Assembly (NCBI RefSeq): GCF_025717045.1
Contig: NZ_JAOVZN010000005.1
Span: 124,001 to 188,000, forward strand
DNA: 64,000 nucleotides
Source of the DNA: Flavobacterium sp. SH_e
GTDB taxonomy: Bacteria > Bacteroidota > Bacteroidia > Flavobacteriales > Flavobacteriaceae
Reading direction: 5' to 3'
Both the position numbers and the translations under genes were made by a program. Below, piece after piece: positions 25,806 through 36,303 of the stretch. A model generated the notes under the pieces. It had not been told where the DNA came from. It saw only the letters and a program-made list of their open reading frames with translations, and made no database searches. How positions within the stretch are numbered: position 1 is the stretch's first letter; every line of letters starts with the position of its first letter.

Positions 25806-27494
25806 TTAACTTAATCTAATTTCTGACACACAAGCTCCCGTTGGAATCATTGGGAAAACGTTGTTTTCTTTTTCGACTACAACTTCCAAGAAGTATGAAT
25901 CTTTTGAAGCCAGCATCTCAGCGACCGCTGCATCTAAATCTTCACGTTGTGTAACTTTTTTAGATTTGATATGGTATCCTTCTGCAATTGCAATGAAATT
26001 TGGATTAATCATTTTTGTTGAAGCATATCTGTTATCAAAGAATAATTCTTGCCATTGACGAACCATTCCTAAGAATTCGTTGTTTAAAATGACAATCTTC
26101 ACTGGAACCTGAGTTTGGAAAATAGTTCCAAGTTCCTGAATTGTCATTTGGAAGCCTCCATCACCAATAATCGCCACTACTTCACGTTCTGGTTTTCCCA
26201 TTTTTGCTCCAATTGCAGCAGGCAATGCAAATCCCATGGTTCCTAAACCTCCTGAAGTAATGTTACTTTTTGTCGAATTGAATTTAGCATAACGGCAAGC
26301 AAACATTTGGTGCTGACCAACATCTGAAACGATAATTGCATCTCCTTTTGAATGTTTGTTAATCATTTCAATAGTTTCTCCCATCGAAATTCCTTTGCCG
26401 TTTGTTGGGTTTAATTCTTCTTTAATTACTGAATCGTATTCAACTTTGCTTAACTCTTTAAATTCATTATGCCAAGCATCGTGAGATTTTGCATCTAATA
26501 ATGGCAATAAAGCAGCTAAAGATTCTTTTACATCTCCTAAAACAGCAATTTCTGTTTTAACGTTTTTATCAATCTCAGCAGGATCAATTTCGAAGTGAAC
26601 TACTTTTGCCTGTTTTGCATAAGTGCTTAATTTGCCCGTAACACGGTCGTCAAAACGCATTCCGAAAGCAATTAAAACATCACATTCGTTTGTTAGTAAA
26701 TTTGGCGCATAATTTCCGTGCATTCCAAGCATACCAACGTTCAAAGGATGATCTGTTGGTAAAGCTGATAATCCTAGAATCGTCCAAGCTGCAGGAATTC
26801 CAGCTTTTTCTACTACTGCTTTAAACTCAGCTTCTGCCTGACCTAAGATAATTCCCTGACCGAAAACAATAAGCGGTTTTTTTGCACTATTGATTAAAGC
26901 TGCAGCTTCGGCAACTTTATCTAAATTTAATTTTGGAACTGGAACATAACTTCTAATTCCTGTGCATTTTTCATAACTAAATTCGAACTCGTCAAATTGA
27001 GCATTTTTAGTAATATCAACCAATACAGGCCCCGGACGACCAGAACGAGCAATGTAAAATGCTTTTGCTATAATTTCAGGAATTTGAGAAGCTTCAGTTA
27101 CCTGAAAGTTCCATTTTGTTACCGGAGTTGAAATTCCGATAATATCAGTTTCCTGAAATGCATCAGATCCTAATAAATGTCTTCCAACTTGCCCAGTAAT
27201 ACATACTAATGGAGTTGAATCGATTTGAGCATCTGCAATACCAGTTACTAAATTTGTAGCACCTGGTCCAGAAGTAGCAATTGCTACACCTACTTTTCCT
27301 GTAGCTCTCGCATAACCTTGAGCTGCATGCGTTGCACCTTGTTCGTGACGTACTAAAACGTGGTGTAACTGATCTTGAAATTTATATAATTCGTCATAAA
27401 CTGGCATTATAGCTCCACCTGGATAACCATAAATTAAATCTACTCCCTCTGCTAATAAACATCTTATAACGGCTTCTGCCCCTGATATTTTCAT
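25806..27494 (-). CDS. ilvB: Acetolactate synthase large (catalytic) subunit
   Basis: A 562-residue ThDP- and FAD-dependent enzyme condensing pyruvate with pyruvate or 2-oxobutyrate. The catalytic Glu is in R-H-E-Q-G-A-T-H-A-A near residue 48. P-G-A-T-N-L-V-T-G-I near 79 and F-G-M-R-F-D-D-R-V near 277 contact FAD. The ThDP motif I-I-G-D-G-G-F-Q-M-T near residue 438 ends in L-N-N-E-F. Length is typical. It lies 58 bp downstream of ilvD and upstream of its regulatory subunit ilvN. Confidence 0.96.
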   Translation of the reverse strand: MKISGAEAVIRCLLAEGVDLIYGYPGGAIMPVYDELYKFQDQLHHVLVRHEQGATHAAQGYARATGKVGVAIATSGPGATNLVTGIADAQIDSTPLVCITGQVGRHLLGSDAFQETDIIGISTPVTKWNFQVTEASQIPEIIAKAFYIARSGRPGPVLVDITKNAQFDEFEFSYEKCTGIRSYVPVPKLNLDKVAEAAALINSAKKPLIVFGQGIILGQAEAEFKAVVEKAGIPAAWTILGLSALPTDHPLNVGMLGMHGNYAPNLLTNECDVLIAFGMRFDDRVTGKLSTYAKQAKVVHFEIDPAEIDKNVKTEIAVLGDVKESLAALLPLLDAKSHDAWHNEFKELSKVEYDSVIKEELNPTNGKGISMGETIEMINKHSKGDAIIVSDVGQHQMFACRYAKFNSTKSNITSGGLGTMGFALPAAIGAKMGKPEREVVAIIGDGGFQMTIQELGTIFQTQVPVKIVILNNEFLGMVRQWQELFFDNRYASTKMINPNFIAIAEGYHIKSKKVTQREDLDAAVAEMLASKDSYFLEVVVEKENNVFPMIPTGACVSEIRLS

Positions 27495-27552
27495 AGTATA
27501 TTGTTTTTATCAATTTCAATGTTGCTGAAATTGATTTTTGATTTTTTTATAA

Positions 27553-29226
27553 TTAATTATCGGTAACACATCCTGTTGATGCACTCGAAACCGATTTAGC
27601 GTATTTAAGTAAAACCCCTCTGTCAACTTTTAAAGCTGGCTGAACCCAAGCCGCTTTTCTTGCTGCAAATTCTTCGTCAGATATCTTCAGGTCGATTGTA
27701 TTTTTCACAGCATCGATAGCAATTAAATCTCCATCTTTTACTAGTGCAATACCACCACCGTCATATGCCTCTGGTGTAACGTGACCTACCACGAAACCGT
27801 GCGAACCGCCCGAGAATCTACCGTCTGTGATTAGTGCACAACTGCTTCCTAATCCAGCTCCAATAATAGCAGATGTAGGCTTCAGCATTTCAGGCATCCC
27901 CGGACCACCTTTTGGCCCACAACCCCTAATGACGACTACATTGCCTGGTTTAATTTTTCCGGCTTGAAGACCTGGAATTACTTCAAATTCACCTTCAAAT
28001 ACAACAGCTGGCCCTTCGAAATATTCTCCCTCTTTACCGCTGATTTTTGCTACAGCACCTTCAGAAGCAAGATTTCCGTATAAAACTTGGATATTTCCTG
28101 TTGGTTTTAATGCTTTTTGAATTTCATGAATTACTTCTTGTCCGTCTTGTAAATCTGGAGTTGAAGCTAAATTTTCAGCCACTGTTTTTCCAGTTACTGT
28201 TAAACAGTCTCCGTGAATCAGTCCAACTTTCAATAAGTATTTCATAACTGCAGGAATACCTCCAACTTCGTGAATATCTTCCATCATGTACTTACCACTT
28301 GGCTTCATGTCTGCCAATACTGGTGTTCTATCGTTAATTGCTTGGAAATCATCTAAAGTAATTGTGATTCCAACTGAGTGAGCCATTGCAATTAAGTGCA
28401 TAACAGCATTTGTAGAACCACCTAAAACAGCTACAATTGTGATAGCATTTTCGAAAGCCTTACGAGTCATAATGTCTCTTGGCTTAATATCTTTTTCTAA
28501 TAATATTTTGATTGCTTTTCCAGCTTCCAAACATTCGTCTCTTTTTTCTTGGCTTAAAGCAGGGTTAGAAGAACTATAAGGCAAACTCATTCCTAATGCT
28601 TCAATAGCAGAAGACATTGTATTTGCAGTGTACATACCACCACAAGCACCTGCTCCTGGGCAAGCGTTTTGAATAACCCCTTTAAAATCTTCTGGAGTAA
28701 TTTCTCCTTTTACTTTTTTCCCTAAAGCTTCAAAAGCAGAAACGATATTTAAAGATTCACCTTTCCATTTTCCAGAGTGAATAGAACCACCGTAAATCAT
28801 CATTGATGGACGGTTCAATCTTCCCATTGCGATTAATGCACCAGGCATATTTTTATCACAACCAGGAATTGCAATAATACTATCGTACCATTGTGCTCCT
28901 GCAACAGTTTCAATAGAATCTGCAATTACATCACGAGAAACCAGTGAGTAACGCATACCTTCAGTTCCGTTAGAAATACCGTCACTGACACCAATGGTAT
29001 TAAAAATAAGTCCGACAAGATCTGCATCCCAGACACCTTTTTTAACATCTTGTGCTAAATCATTCAGGTGCATGTTGCAAGTGTTACCATCGTAACCCAT
29101 GCTCACAATACCAACTTGTGCTTTTTTTAAATCTTCCTCAGTTAAACCAATTCCATACAACATCGCTTGCGCCGCAGGCTGTGTTTGATCTTGTGTGATG
29201 GTCTTGCTGTACTTATTTAATTCCAT
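27553..29226 (-). CDS. ilvD: Dihydroxy-acid dehydratase
   Basis: A 557-residue iron-sulfur dehydratase producing the 2-oxoacid precursors of valine and isoleucine. Cluster ligands are visible in [10 protein letters not shown] near residue 121 and [11 protein letters not shown] near residue 189. The C-terminal domain has T-D-G-R-F-S-G-G near 465 and ends in the family's typical cysteine-bearing tail (S-A-S-T-G-C-V-T-D). It is the first gene after the attenuator at 29257-29388 and leads the ilvD-B-N-C unit. Confidence 0.96.
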   Translation of the reverse strand: MELNKYSKTITQDQTQPAAQAMLYGIGLTEEDLKKAQVGIVSMGYDGNTCNMHLNDLAQDVKKGVWDADLVGLIFNTIGVSDGISNGTEGMRYSLVSRDVIADSIETVAGAQWYDSIIAIPGCDKNMPGALIAMGRLNRPSMMIYGGSIHSGKWKGESLNIVSAFEALGKKVKGEITPEDFKGVIQNACPGAGACGGMYTANTMSSAIEALGMSLPYSSSNPALSQEKRDECLEAGKAIKILLEKDIKPRDIMTRKAFENAITIVAVLGGSTNAVMHLIAMAHSVGITITLDDFQAINDRTPVLADMKPSGKYMMEDIHEVGGIPAVMKYLLKVGLIHGDCLTVTGKTVAENLASTPDLQDGQEVIHEIQKALKPTGNIQVLYGNLASEGAVAKISGKEGEYFEGPAVVFEGEFEVIPGLQAGKIKPGNVVVIRGCGPKGGPGMPEMLKPTSAIIGAGLGSSCALITDGRFSGGSHGFVVGHVTPEAYDGGGIALVKDGDLIAIDAVKNTIDLKISDEEFAARKAAWVQPALKVDRGVLLKYAKSVSSASTGCVTDN

Positions 29227-29256
29227 TATAGTTTTATTTTTTTTTTAATTTTTTGT

Positions 29257-29290
29257 TCAAAAAAAAACCTTCCAAATATTTGGAAGGTTT
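29257..29290 (-). terminator. ilv attenuator terminator
   Basis: aaaccttccaaa / tttggaaggttt, a stem of about 11 bp with a tight AU-rich loop. On the minus strand it is followed by about nine T residues. It lies 23 bp after the leader-peptide stop and 30 bp before ilvD. Confidence 0.9.
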
Positions 29291-29313
29291 GTAATATAGT
29301 CTTTCAATTATAT

Positions 29314-29388
29314 TTATAACATTCCCGATGCAGATGTGTGAATCACATTGATAACAACGACAGAAGTAATAATAATTGAGATTTGCAT
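29314..29388 (-). CDS. ilv operon leader peptide (Ile/Val-rich)
   Basis: A 24-residue open frame that the six-frame search limit would miss. After M-Q-I-S it has three consecutive ATT Ile codons, T-S, then GTC-GTT-GTT Val codons, ATC Ile, Asn, Val, Ile, and ends H-T-S-A-S-G-M-L. Eleven of 24 residues are the branched-chain amino acids Ile or Val, plus one Leu. An aaagg sequence directly precedes the ATG and a -7 box lies 19 bp upstream. The stop is followed by a terminator, then ilvD. This is the arrangement of ribosome-mediated attenuation. Scarcity of charged Ile/Val tRNA should stall the ribosome and prevent termination. I could not resolve a convincing antiterminator. Confidence 0.85.
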   Translation of the reverse strand: MQISIIITSVVVINVIHTSASGML

Positions 29389-29407
29389 CCTTTGTTTTTT
29401 AGTGTTA

Positions 29408-29415
29408 CAAAAGTA
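29408..29415 (-). promoter_or_regulatory. -7 box of the ilv leader transcript
   Basis: TACTTTTG on the minus strand, matching TAnnTTTG, 19 bp upstream of the leader-peptide ATG. No strong -33 element is visible. Confidence 0.6.
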
Positions 29416-29497
29416 AATAAACTTAAGGAACTAAAAAAATAAAATCTCAACATTTCAAAGACTTCTTGTTATTATCTTCACATTTTAACAAAAAAGA

Positions 29498-30616
29498 TTA
29501 AACAATTGTTGATTGTCCAATACTTACATTGTCATTATTAAAATACAGCAAATCATCTTTGCTGAAAATAAAATTAGAAACGAACTCTCCTACTTCGTTT
29601 GTTCCGAATTTTGAATCTGGTTTCAAATCAACAGTAACTACTTTGTATTCAATTGCTTTTTCTACCGCTTTATAAATTACATGAGCTTCTTTTGTTAATC
29701 CAAAATGCTCTAATAAAAGTGCAGCAGCTAAAATTGAAGCAATCGGATTGGCAATGTTTTTTCCTTTTGCCTGCGGATATGATCCGTGAATTGGTTCAAA
29801 CAAGGCGCTTTTTTCTCCTAAAGATACCGATGGCAACAAACCAATAGAACCCGTAATTACACTAGCTTCATCAGATAAAATATCTCCAAACAAGTTCTCT
29901 GTTAAAATCACATCAAATTGTTTCGGATTTAAGATTAACTGCATGGCCGCGTTATCTACAAATAAGAAATCAAGCTTAACATCTGAATACTCTTCGCTCA
30001 CTTTCTGAACTACTTTTCTCCACAGTCTAGAAGTTTCCAAAACATTAGCTTTATCTACTAATGTTAGTTTTTTACGTCTTTTTTGTGCCGATTGAAAAGC
30101 TAAATGTGCAATTCTAGTGATTTCTTCTTCTGAATATTCACATAAATCTGAAGCATGTGTTCCTTCTTCATTAAGTGTTTTGGTTCCAAAATAAGCTCCA
30201 CCAGTTAATTCTCTAAAAATGGTAAAATCAGCTCCTTCAATAATTTCTCTTTTTAAAGGAGAAGATTCTATTAAGGCTTTATAAGGTTTTATAGGACGGA
30301 TATTAGCAAATAATCCTAATTCTTTTCGCAATTTCAGCAATCCTTGCTCTGGACGAACTTTTGCACTTGGGTTATTATCGTATTTAGGATCTCCAATTGC
30401 ACCAAGCAAAACTGCATCTGTATTCAAACACAGATTTAAAGTTTGCTCTGGTAAAGGGTTTCCTGTTTTATCGATAGCAACCGCTCCCATCAGCGCTTCT
30501 TCAAAAACAAATTCATGATTATACACTTCGCCAATGGCGTACAAAGCCTTTTTAGCCTGTAATATTACTTCAGGTCCAATTCCATCTCCTGGTAAAACTG
30601 CAATTTTTAAATTCAT
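29498..30616 (-). CDS. leuB: 3-isopropylmalate dehydrogenase
   Basis: A 372-residue NAD-dependent oxidative decarboxylase acting third in leucine synthesis. Motifs: L-P-G-D-G-I-G-P-E-V near residue 8, R-P-E-Q-G-L-L-K-L-R-K-E-L-G-L-F-A-N near 88, D-K-A-N-V-L-E-T-S-R-L-W near 192, and the Mg/substrate site V-D-N-A-A-M-Q-L near 220, then N-L-F-G-D-I-L-S-D-E near 243. H-G-S-Y-P-Q-A-K-G near 278 is part of the NAD site. It lies 51 bp downstream of leuA. LeuC and LeuD are not in the window. Confidence 0.95.
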   Translation of the reverse strand: MNLKIAVLPGDGIGPEVILQAKKALYAIGEVYNHEFVFEEALMGAVAIDKTGNPLPEQTLNLCLNTDAVLLGAIGDPKYDNNPSAKVRPEQGLLKLRKELGLFANIRPIKPYKALIESSPLKREIIEGADFTIFRELTGGAYFGTKTLNEEGTHASDLCEYSEEEITRIAHLAFQSAQKRRKKLTLVDKANVLETSRLWRKVVQKVSEEYSDVKLDFLFVDNAAMQLILNPKQFDVILTENLFGDILSDEASVITGSIGLLPSVSLGEKSALFEPIHGSYPQAKGKNIANPIASILAAALLLEHFGLTKEAHVIYKAVEKAIEYKVVTVDLKPDSKFGTNEVGEFVSNFIFSKDDLLYFNNDNVSIGQSTIV

Positions 30617-30667
30617 AATCTCTCGCTCTTTATGTCTTTAAATCCTTATTGTTCCTATTTTTATTTT

Positions 30668-31855
<1,188 letters not shown>

Positions 31856-31869
31856 TCACATCTTGATAA

Positions 31870-31877
31870 CAAATATA
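31870..31877 (-). promoter_or_regulatory. -7 box of leuA
   Basis: TATATTTG on the minus strand, a match to TAnnTTTG, 29 bp before the ATG. Just upstream, gtact-atcgc-agtac (31882-31896) forms a small inverted repeat in the -33 to -10 spacer and could be an operator. Confidence 0.5.
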
Positions 31878-31989
31878 TATTGTACTATCGCAGTACGAAA
31901 TTCATTTTAATGAAATTATACTGTTCATAAAACGTTTTATACCCTATTAACTAATTTATTATCAATAAGTTACATTATTATTTTTTACA

Positions 31990-33534
31990 ATGGCTAACCA
32001 TCAAAAAGATTTCTTATTTGTTCTAATAAAATCACTTTCGAAATCAGAAAAAAGACAGTTTAAAATTTTTGCAAGCCGATTAGAAACGAGTTCAAACACA
32101 AAATTTATCGAGTTATTCAATATTCTAGATAAATCAGAAGTTTACGATGAAAAACTCATTCTAAAGAGCGGTGTTATCCAAAAAGTACAGTTATCTAACT
32201 TAAAATCATACTTATACAAGCAAATTCTAGTCAGTATAAGGCTAAATATTCCTAGCCAGAATATTCGTTACCAGCTTCGCGAACAAATGGATTTTGCCGT
32301 TATTCTTTATAATAAAGGACTTTATAAGCAGAGTTTAAAAATTTTAGATAAGACAAAACAGCAAGCTTTAGAGAATGACGAAAAATATATGGCGTATGAA
32401 ATTGTTGAATTCGAAAAACTAATCGAATCTCAATATATTACACGAAGTATTCAAGGTCGTGCTGACGAATTGGTAATTCAAGCTAAAGAATTAAACTACC
32501 GAAATACGATTTCAAGCAAATTATCCAATTTATCGCTTCAACTATACGGAATCATGTTGAAAACAGGTTACGTAAAGAATGATCAGGAATATAAATATAT
32601 AGACGATTACTTTAATAGACATATTTCAAAACTAGACGAAAGCAAATTTGGCTTTCGCGAAAAATATTGGTTCTACAACGCTAATTTGTGGCGAAGCTTT
32701 TTAGTTCAGGATTTCTTAGCAAGCTATAAATATGCCTATAAATGGGTTCAGCTTTTTTATGATAATCCAAACATGATTTATCTAAATCCAGTGTTTTTCT
32801 TAAAAGGAAATCATTATTTCTTAGAATCGCTTTATATGCTTAAATATACATCGAACTTCAAGAAATATTTGAATCTTTTAGAAGAAACTATTGCTGATCC
32901 AAAATTCCCTGTAAACGATAATATTGCGTCTTTATCATTTCTGTACGTTTATAATAATAAATTAAACCTACATATTTTAGAAGGCACTTTTGCGGAAAGC
33001 GAATACTTAATTCCTGAGATTTTAGAAAAATTAAAACTGCATAGCGAACATTTAGATGAACATCACGAAATGTTATTCTTCTATAAGTTTGCTTCTATTT
33101 ATTTTGGAAATGAAAAATATAATGAATGCATTAATTATTTAGATAAAATCATTAACAATAAGAATTTAACAATGCGCGAAGATTTAATGTGTTTTGCGAG
33201 ATTATTGTCTTTAATTGCACATTATGAACTTGGGAAAGATTATTACTTAGAAAACCATCTAAAAAGCACGTATAAGTTTTTATTGAAAATGAATGACTTG
33301 CATGAAGTTCAAAAGGAAATCATTAAATTCTTAAGAAACTTAAATAATTTTTATCCTGCTGACATCAAGAAAGAATTCAAAAAAATGCATACACGTTTTG
33401 TTGAACTTGAAAAGAACACTTACGAAAAAAGAGCTTTCTTATATTTAGATATCATTTCGTGGCTTGAAAGCAAAATTGAAAATAGAAAAATTGCTGATAT
33501 TATTAGGGAGAAAGCGAAATTGAATAATCGATAG
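31990..33534 (+). CDS. Conserved hypothetical, TPR-like helical protein
   Basis: A 514-residue protein without signal peptide, mostly helical throughout, with many Tyr, Lys and Leu and repeating helix pairs (for example L-Y-N-K-G-L-Y-K-Q-S-L-K near residue 110 and K-Y-N-E-C-I-N-Y-L-D-K near residue 375) that resemble tetratricopeptide repeats. The N-terminus (D-F-L-F-V-L-I-K-S-L-S-K-S-E-K-R-Q-F) looks conserved in Bacteroidetes. Function unknown; a scaffold role is possible. It is divergent from leuA and followed by a terminator. Confidence 0.7.
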   Translation: MANHQKDFLFVLIKSLSKSEKRQFKIFASRLETSSNTKFIELFNILDKSEVYDEKLILKSGVIQKVQLSNLKSYLYKQILVSIRLNIPSQNIRYQLREQMDFAVILYNKGLYKQSLKILDKTKQQALENDEKYMAYEIVEFEKLIESQYITRSIQGRADELVIQAKELNYRNTISSKLSNLSLQLYGIMLKTGYVKNDQEYKYIDDYFNRHISKLDESKFGFREKYWFYNANLWRSFLVQDFLASYKYAYKWVQLFYDNPNMIYLNPVFFLKGNHYFLESLYMLKYTSNFKKYLNLLEETIADPKFPVNDNIASLSFLYVYNNKLNLHILEGTFAESEYLIPEILEKLKLHSEHLDEHHEMLFFYKFASIYFGNEKYNECINYLDKIINNKNLTMREDLMCFARLLSLIAHYELGKDYYLENHLKSTYKFLLKMNDLHEVQKEIIKFLRNLNNFYPADIKKEFKKMHTRFVELEKNTYEKRAFLYLDIISWLESKIENRKIADIIREKAKLNNR

Positions 33535-33574
33535 TTTTTTTAAATTCCAATAAAGAAATTCCAAATTCTAATAA

Positions 33575-33608
33575 AAAAAGCTGAAAACAATAGTTTTCAG
33601 CTTTTTTT
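33575..33608 (+). terminator. Rho-independent terminator
   Basis: aaaaaagctgaaaac / gttttcagctttttttg hairpin after the TPR-like gene. Confidence 0.85.
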
Positions 33609-33713
33609 GTCATTTCGACGGAGGAGAAATCACACTCGAAACTCGATAAAGATTGGAGGCTTTCTGTGCGGAAATACTGGTGTGATTTCTCCTTTCAGTC
33701 GAAATGACAAAAA
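33604..33713. repeat. MITE-like inverted repeat (gtcatttcg family), copy 1
   Basis: The terminal arms tttttgtcatttcgac and gtcgaaatgacaaaaa are exact 16-bp complements, and ggagaaatcacac / gtgtgatttctcc pairs further in. Length 110 bp. A second copy lies at 36938-37044, and a 17-nt fragment is shared with 11878-11894. No coding capacity, so any movement would need a helper transposase. Confidence 0.85.
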
Positions 33714-33728
33714 CTTTACCTAAACAAC

Positions 33729-33762
33729 AAACCCGACAGATTTTAAAAATCTGTCGGGTTTT
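33729..33762. terminator. Rho-independent terminator of the M1 peptidase gene
   Basis: acccgacagattttt-type stem: cccgacagatttt pairs with aaaatctgtcggg. A/T-runs on both sides make it plausible for either strand; the M1 peptidase ends 20 bp away. Confidence 0.75.
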
Positions 33763-33781
33763 GTTTTAGAATTTTAAAAAC

Positions 33782-35437
33782 TTATTCCACAATATTTGAA
33801 GTTGTAACATAGAAATTTTTATCAACTTCCAATTTTCTATCTTCGTTCTCAGTTTTAACCGATTGCCAATCTGTTGTTGGTTTTAACCAAGTTTCTATTC
33901 CGTTAATTTTCACTTTTATAGGCATATCAAACTTAGAAACACAATTGGTCCAATGATATCCTAAAGTTCCATTTTTAAACATATACTCAAAAACCGGAAC
34001 TTTTGTTGTTGTTAAATATTGCGCATATACTCTGTTAAAGTTAACTCCTGACTGTTCATTGATATAATCTTCAATTTGTTTCGAAGTAACTGTTTGATGA
34101 TAAAAAGTCTTATTTAAACCTCTCAAAATCGATTTCCATTTCGCATCGTCATTCACAATCTGGCGAATTGTATGCAACATATTAGCTCCTTTCGGATACA
34201 TATCTCCAGAACCTTCATTGTTCACGTCATAATGCCCAATAATCGGTTTATCGTTTTCAATATTATTTCTGCATCCAATTACATATTCAGCCGCCGCTTC
34301 TTTACCATAATAATACTCAATAAAAAGGCTTTCAGAATAATTAGTGAAACTCTCATGAATCCACATATCAGCGATGTCTTTGTATGTGATGTTATTAGCA
34401 AACCATTCGTGCCCTGATTCATGGATAATGATAAAATCAAATTTTAATCCCCATCCAGTTCCACTAAGATCTTTTCCTAAATAACCTTGCTTATACTGAT
34501 TCCCATAAGTCACAGAACTTTGGTGCTCCATTCCTAAATAAGGCACTTCAACCAACTTGTAACTGTCTTCGTAAAAAGGATAAGGTCCAAACCAGTTTTC
34601 AAAAGCTTTCAGCATCTTTGGAGCATCTTTAAAATGTTCTTTGGCCAAATCCAGATTGTCTTTTAAAACATAATAACTGCAATCTAAGTTTCCTTTTTCT
34701 CCTTTAAAAACCTCAGTAAAGTTTACATAATCACCAATATTAATATTTACACCATAATTATTGATGGGGTTTGAAACATACCAATTAAATGTTTTTGTGC
34801 CGTCTTTTTCCTTTTTTACGCTTTTCAATCTTCCATTAGAAACTTCTGTCAAATCGCCAGGAACATTCACGCTGATTAGCATATTCTCTACTTCATCATA
34901 CATATGATCTTTACACGGCCACCAAACACTTGCACCTAAACCCTGACAAGATGTAGCAATAAAATCTTTTCCGTTTTTATCTTTTTTCCAAGAAAAACCA
35001 CCGTCCCATGGTGCTCTAACCGCTTCTTTCGGTTTTCCTTCATAAAAAATTACGATTTCTTTCGTATCTCCTACTTTTTGTTTTTCATTTAAAGTGATAA
35101 AAAAAGCATTTCCATCTCTTTCAAACTTCAACTCTTTCCCGTTTTGAGTTACTTTAGTGATGTTCATCGGTTGTTGCAAATCAATCTGCATCCTGTTGTT
35201 TTCTGTTAAAACAGTATAACGAACTGTGTTAGTACCCGAAATAAATTTATCAGATGGCTTTACTTTCACATCCAAATGATAGTATTTTAAATCCCACCAA
35301 GCTCTTTCTTTTGTAATACTGCCTCGCAATGTATCCTGATGCGTAAAAACAGTTTCTGACTTGTTTAAAAGTCCTTGTGCATTTGCAGTGAAACCAACCA
35401 AAAAGGCAATAAAAACGCCACTAAAGTATTTTTTCAT
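33782..35437 (-). CDS. M1-family metallopeptidase, exported
   Basis: A 551-residue zinc aminopeptidase-like protein with an N-terminal signal peptide (K-K-Y-F-S-G-V-F-I-A-F-L-V-G-F, cleavage near T-A-N-A-Q at residue 21). The N-terminal beta domain contains W-D-L-K-Y-Y-H-L-D-V near residue 48. The catalytic motif H-E-S-G-H-E-W near residue 340 matches HExxH, with the third zinc ligand Glu in H-E-S-F-T-N-Y about 19 residues on. G-M-E-H-Q-S-S near residue 303 corresponds to the GxMEN substrate loop. It probably degrades peptides in the periplasm or outside. A -7 box is at 35487-35494. Confidence 0.92.
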   Translation of the reverse strand: MKKYFSGVFIAFLVGFTANAQGLLNKSETVFTHQDTLRGSITKERAWWDLKYYHLDVKVKPSDKFISGTNTVRYTVLTENNRMQIDLQQPMNITKVTQNGKELKFERDGNAFFITLNEKQKVGDTKEIVIFYEGKPKEAVRAPWDGGFSWKKDKNGKDFIATSCQGLGASVWWPCKDHMYDEVENMLISVNVPGDLTEVSNGRLKSVKKEKDGTKTFNWYVSNPINNYGVNINIGDYVNFTEVFKGEKGNLDCSYYVLKDNLDLAKEHFKDAPKMLKAFENWFGPYPFYEDSYKLVEVPYLGMEHQSSVTYGNQYKQGYLGKDLSGTGWGLKFDFIIIHESGHEWFANNITYKDIADMWIHESFTNYSESLFIEYYYGKEAAAEYVIGCRNNIENDKPIIGHYDVNNEGSGDMYPKGANMLHTIRQIVNDDAKWKSILRGLNKTFYHQTVTSKQIEDYINEQSGVNFNRVYAQYLTTTKVPVFEYMFKNGTLGYHWTNCVSKFDMPIKVKINGIETWLKPTTDWQSVKTENEDRKLEVDKNFYVTTSNIVE

Positions 35438-35486
35438 TATTTAAAAATTTGTATGAAATAAAGGAATTAAATCAGTTTATTTTTAA

Positions 35487-35494
35487 CAAATGTA
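35487..35494 (-). promoter_or_regulatory. -7 box of the M1 peptidase gene
   Basis: TACATTTG on the minus strand, matching TAnnTTTG, 49 bp before the start codon. Confidence 0.45.
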
Positions 35495-35604
35495 AACATT
35501 CAGATCAAGAAATTTAAAAATTTATGATCTTGATGATAAAAAAACACCCTTAGTTTTGATTAATCTTCTCTATTTTAGTGGTTTCAAAATATTAGAATTT
35601 AAAT

Positions 35605-36303
35605 ATGAGATTTGACACCATACTTTCGTCTTTGGTCGTAATAATAACAGCAGCTGTTAATTCGCAAAATATTCCCATTCCAAAAACAAAGAGCAAAATA
35701 ATCATTGATGGCGATTTATCTGATTGGAAAACTCCATTTTTAGGGCCTTTTGTAATTCATGATTCAGAAAAAAAAGCGACACAAAATACTTTTGTTTCAC
35801 TTTTGTGGGATAAAAAAAATCTCTACTTAGCTTATAAATGCACAGATTCTAATATTATTGGAAAGACACAAGACAAAGATTCTCAAATTTTTTACACCGA
35901 TGATTTGGTTGAAATTTTTCTGGATCCAGATGGAGACAGCCATAATTATATTGAAGTTGGAGTAAACGCATTTTCTACAAATTATGATTTGCTTTTAAAA
36001 TGTATTTCGCCAGAATGCGGAGGATGGAATACTTCGATGGATTTTGATATTAAAGGTATGGAATCTGTAAGCAAAATAAATTCTGATGGCTATACAGTAG
36101 AAATCAAAATCCCTTTTTCTAGCCTCAAAAAAATTGAAAATGGCGGATTTAAAAAGCCAAAAATTGGAACAAAATGGAGAGGAAACACTTTTAGAATTGA
36201 TTACGGTAACACAATTGAATACACTGCCTTACAACCATATAAGAGTTTAAAATTTGGTTTTCATCAACCAGCAGAATTTGCTGTTTTTGAGTTTGCAGAA
36301 TAG
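35605..36303 (+). CDS. Secreted CBM9-like carbohydrate-binding protein
   Basis: A 232-residue exported protein with a signal peptide of about 20 residues. The mature protein fits the carbohydrate-binding family 9-like fold: I-I-I-D-G-D-L-S-D-W near residue 32, L-L-W-D-K-K-N-L-Y-L-A-Y near residue 66, Y-T-D-D-L-V-E-I-F-L-D-P-D-G-D near residue 93, and N-Y-I-E-V-G-V-N near 113. These D-D-x-x-E and aromatic motifs are typical. It carries no catalytic domain. Its 3' end overlaps the convergent hypothetical gene by 40 bp. A role in polysaccharide binding is inferred. Confidence 0.82.
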   Translation: MRFDTILSSLVVIITAAVNSQNIPIPKTKSKIIIDGDLSDWKTPFLGPFVIHDSEKKATQNTFVSLLWDKKNLYLAYKCTDSNIIGKTQDKDSQIFYTDDLVEIFLDPDGDSHNYIEVGVNAFSTNYDLLLKCISPECGGWNTSMDFDIKGMESVSKINSDGYTVEIKIPFSSLKKIENGGFKKPKIGTKWRGNTFRIDYGNTIEYTALQPYKSLKFGFHQPAEFAVFEFAE

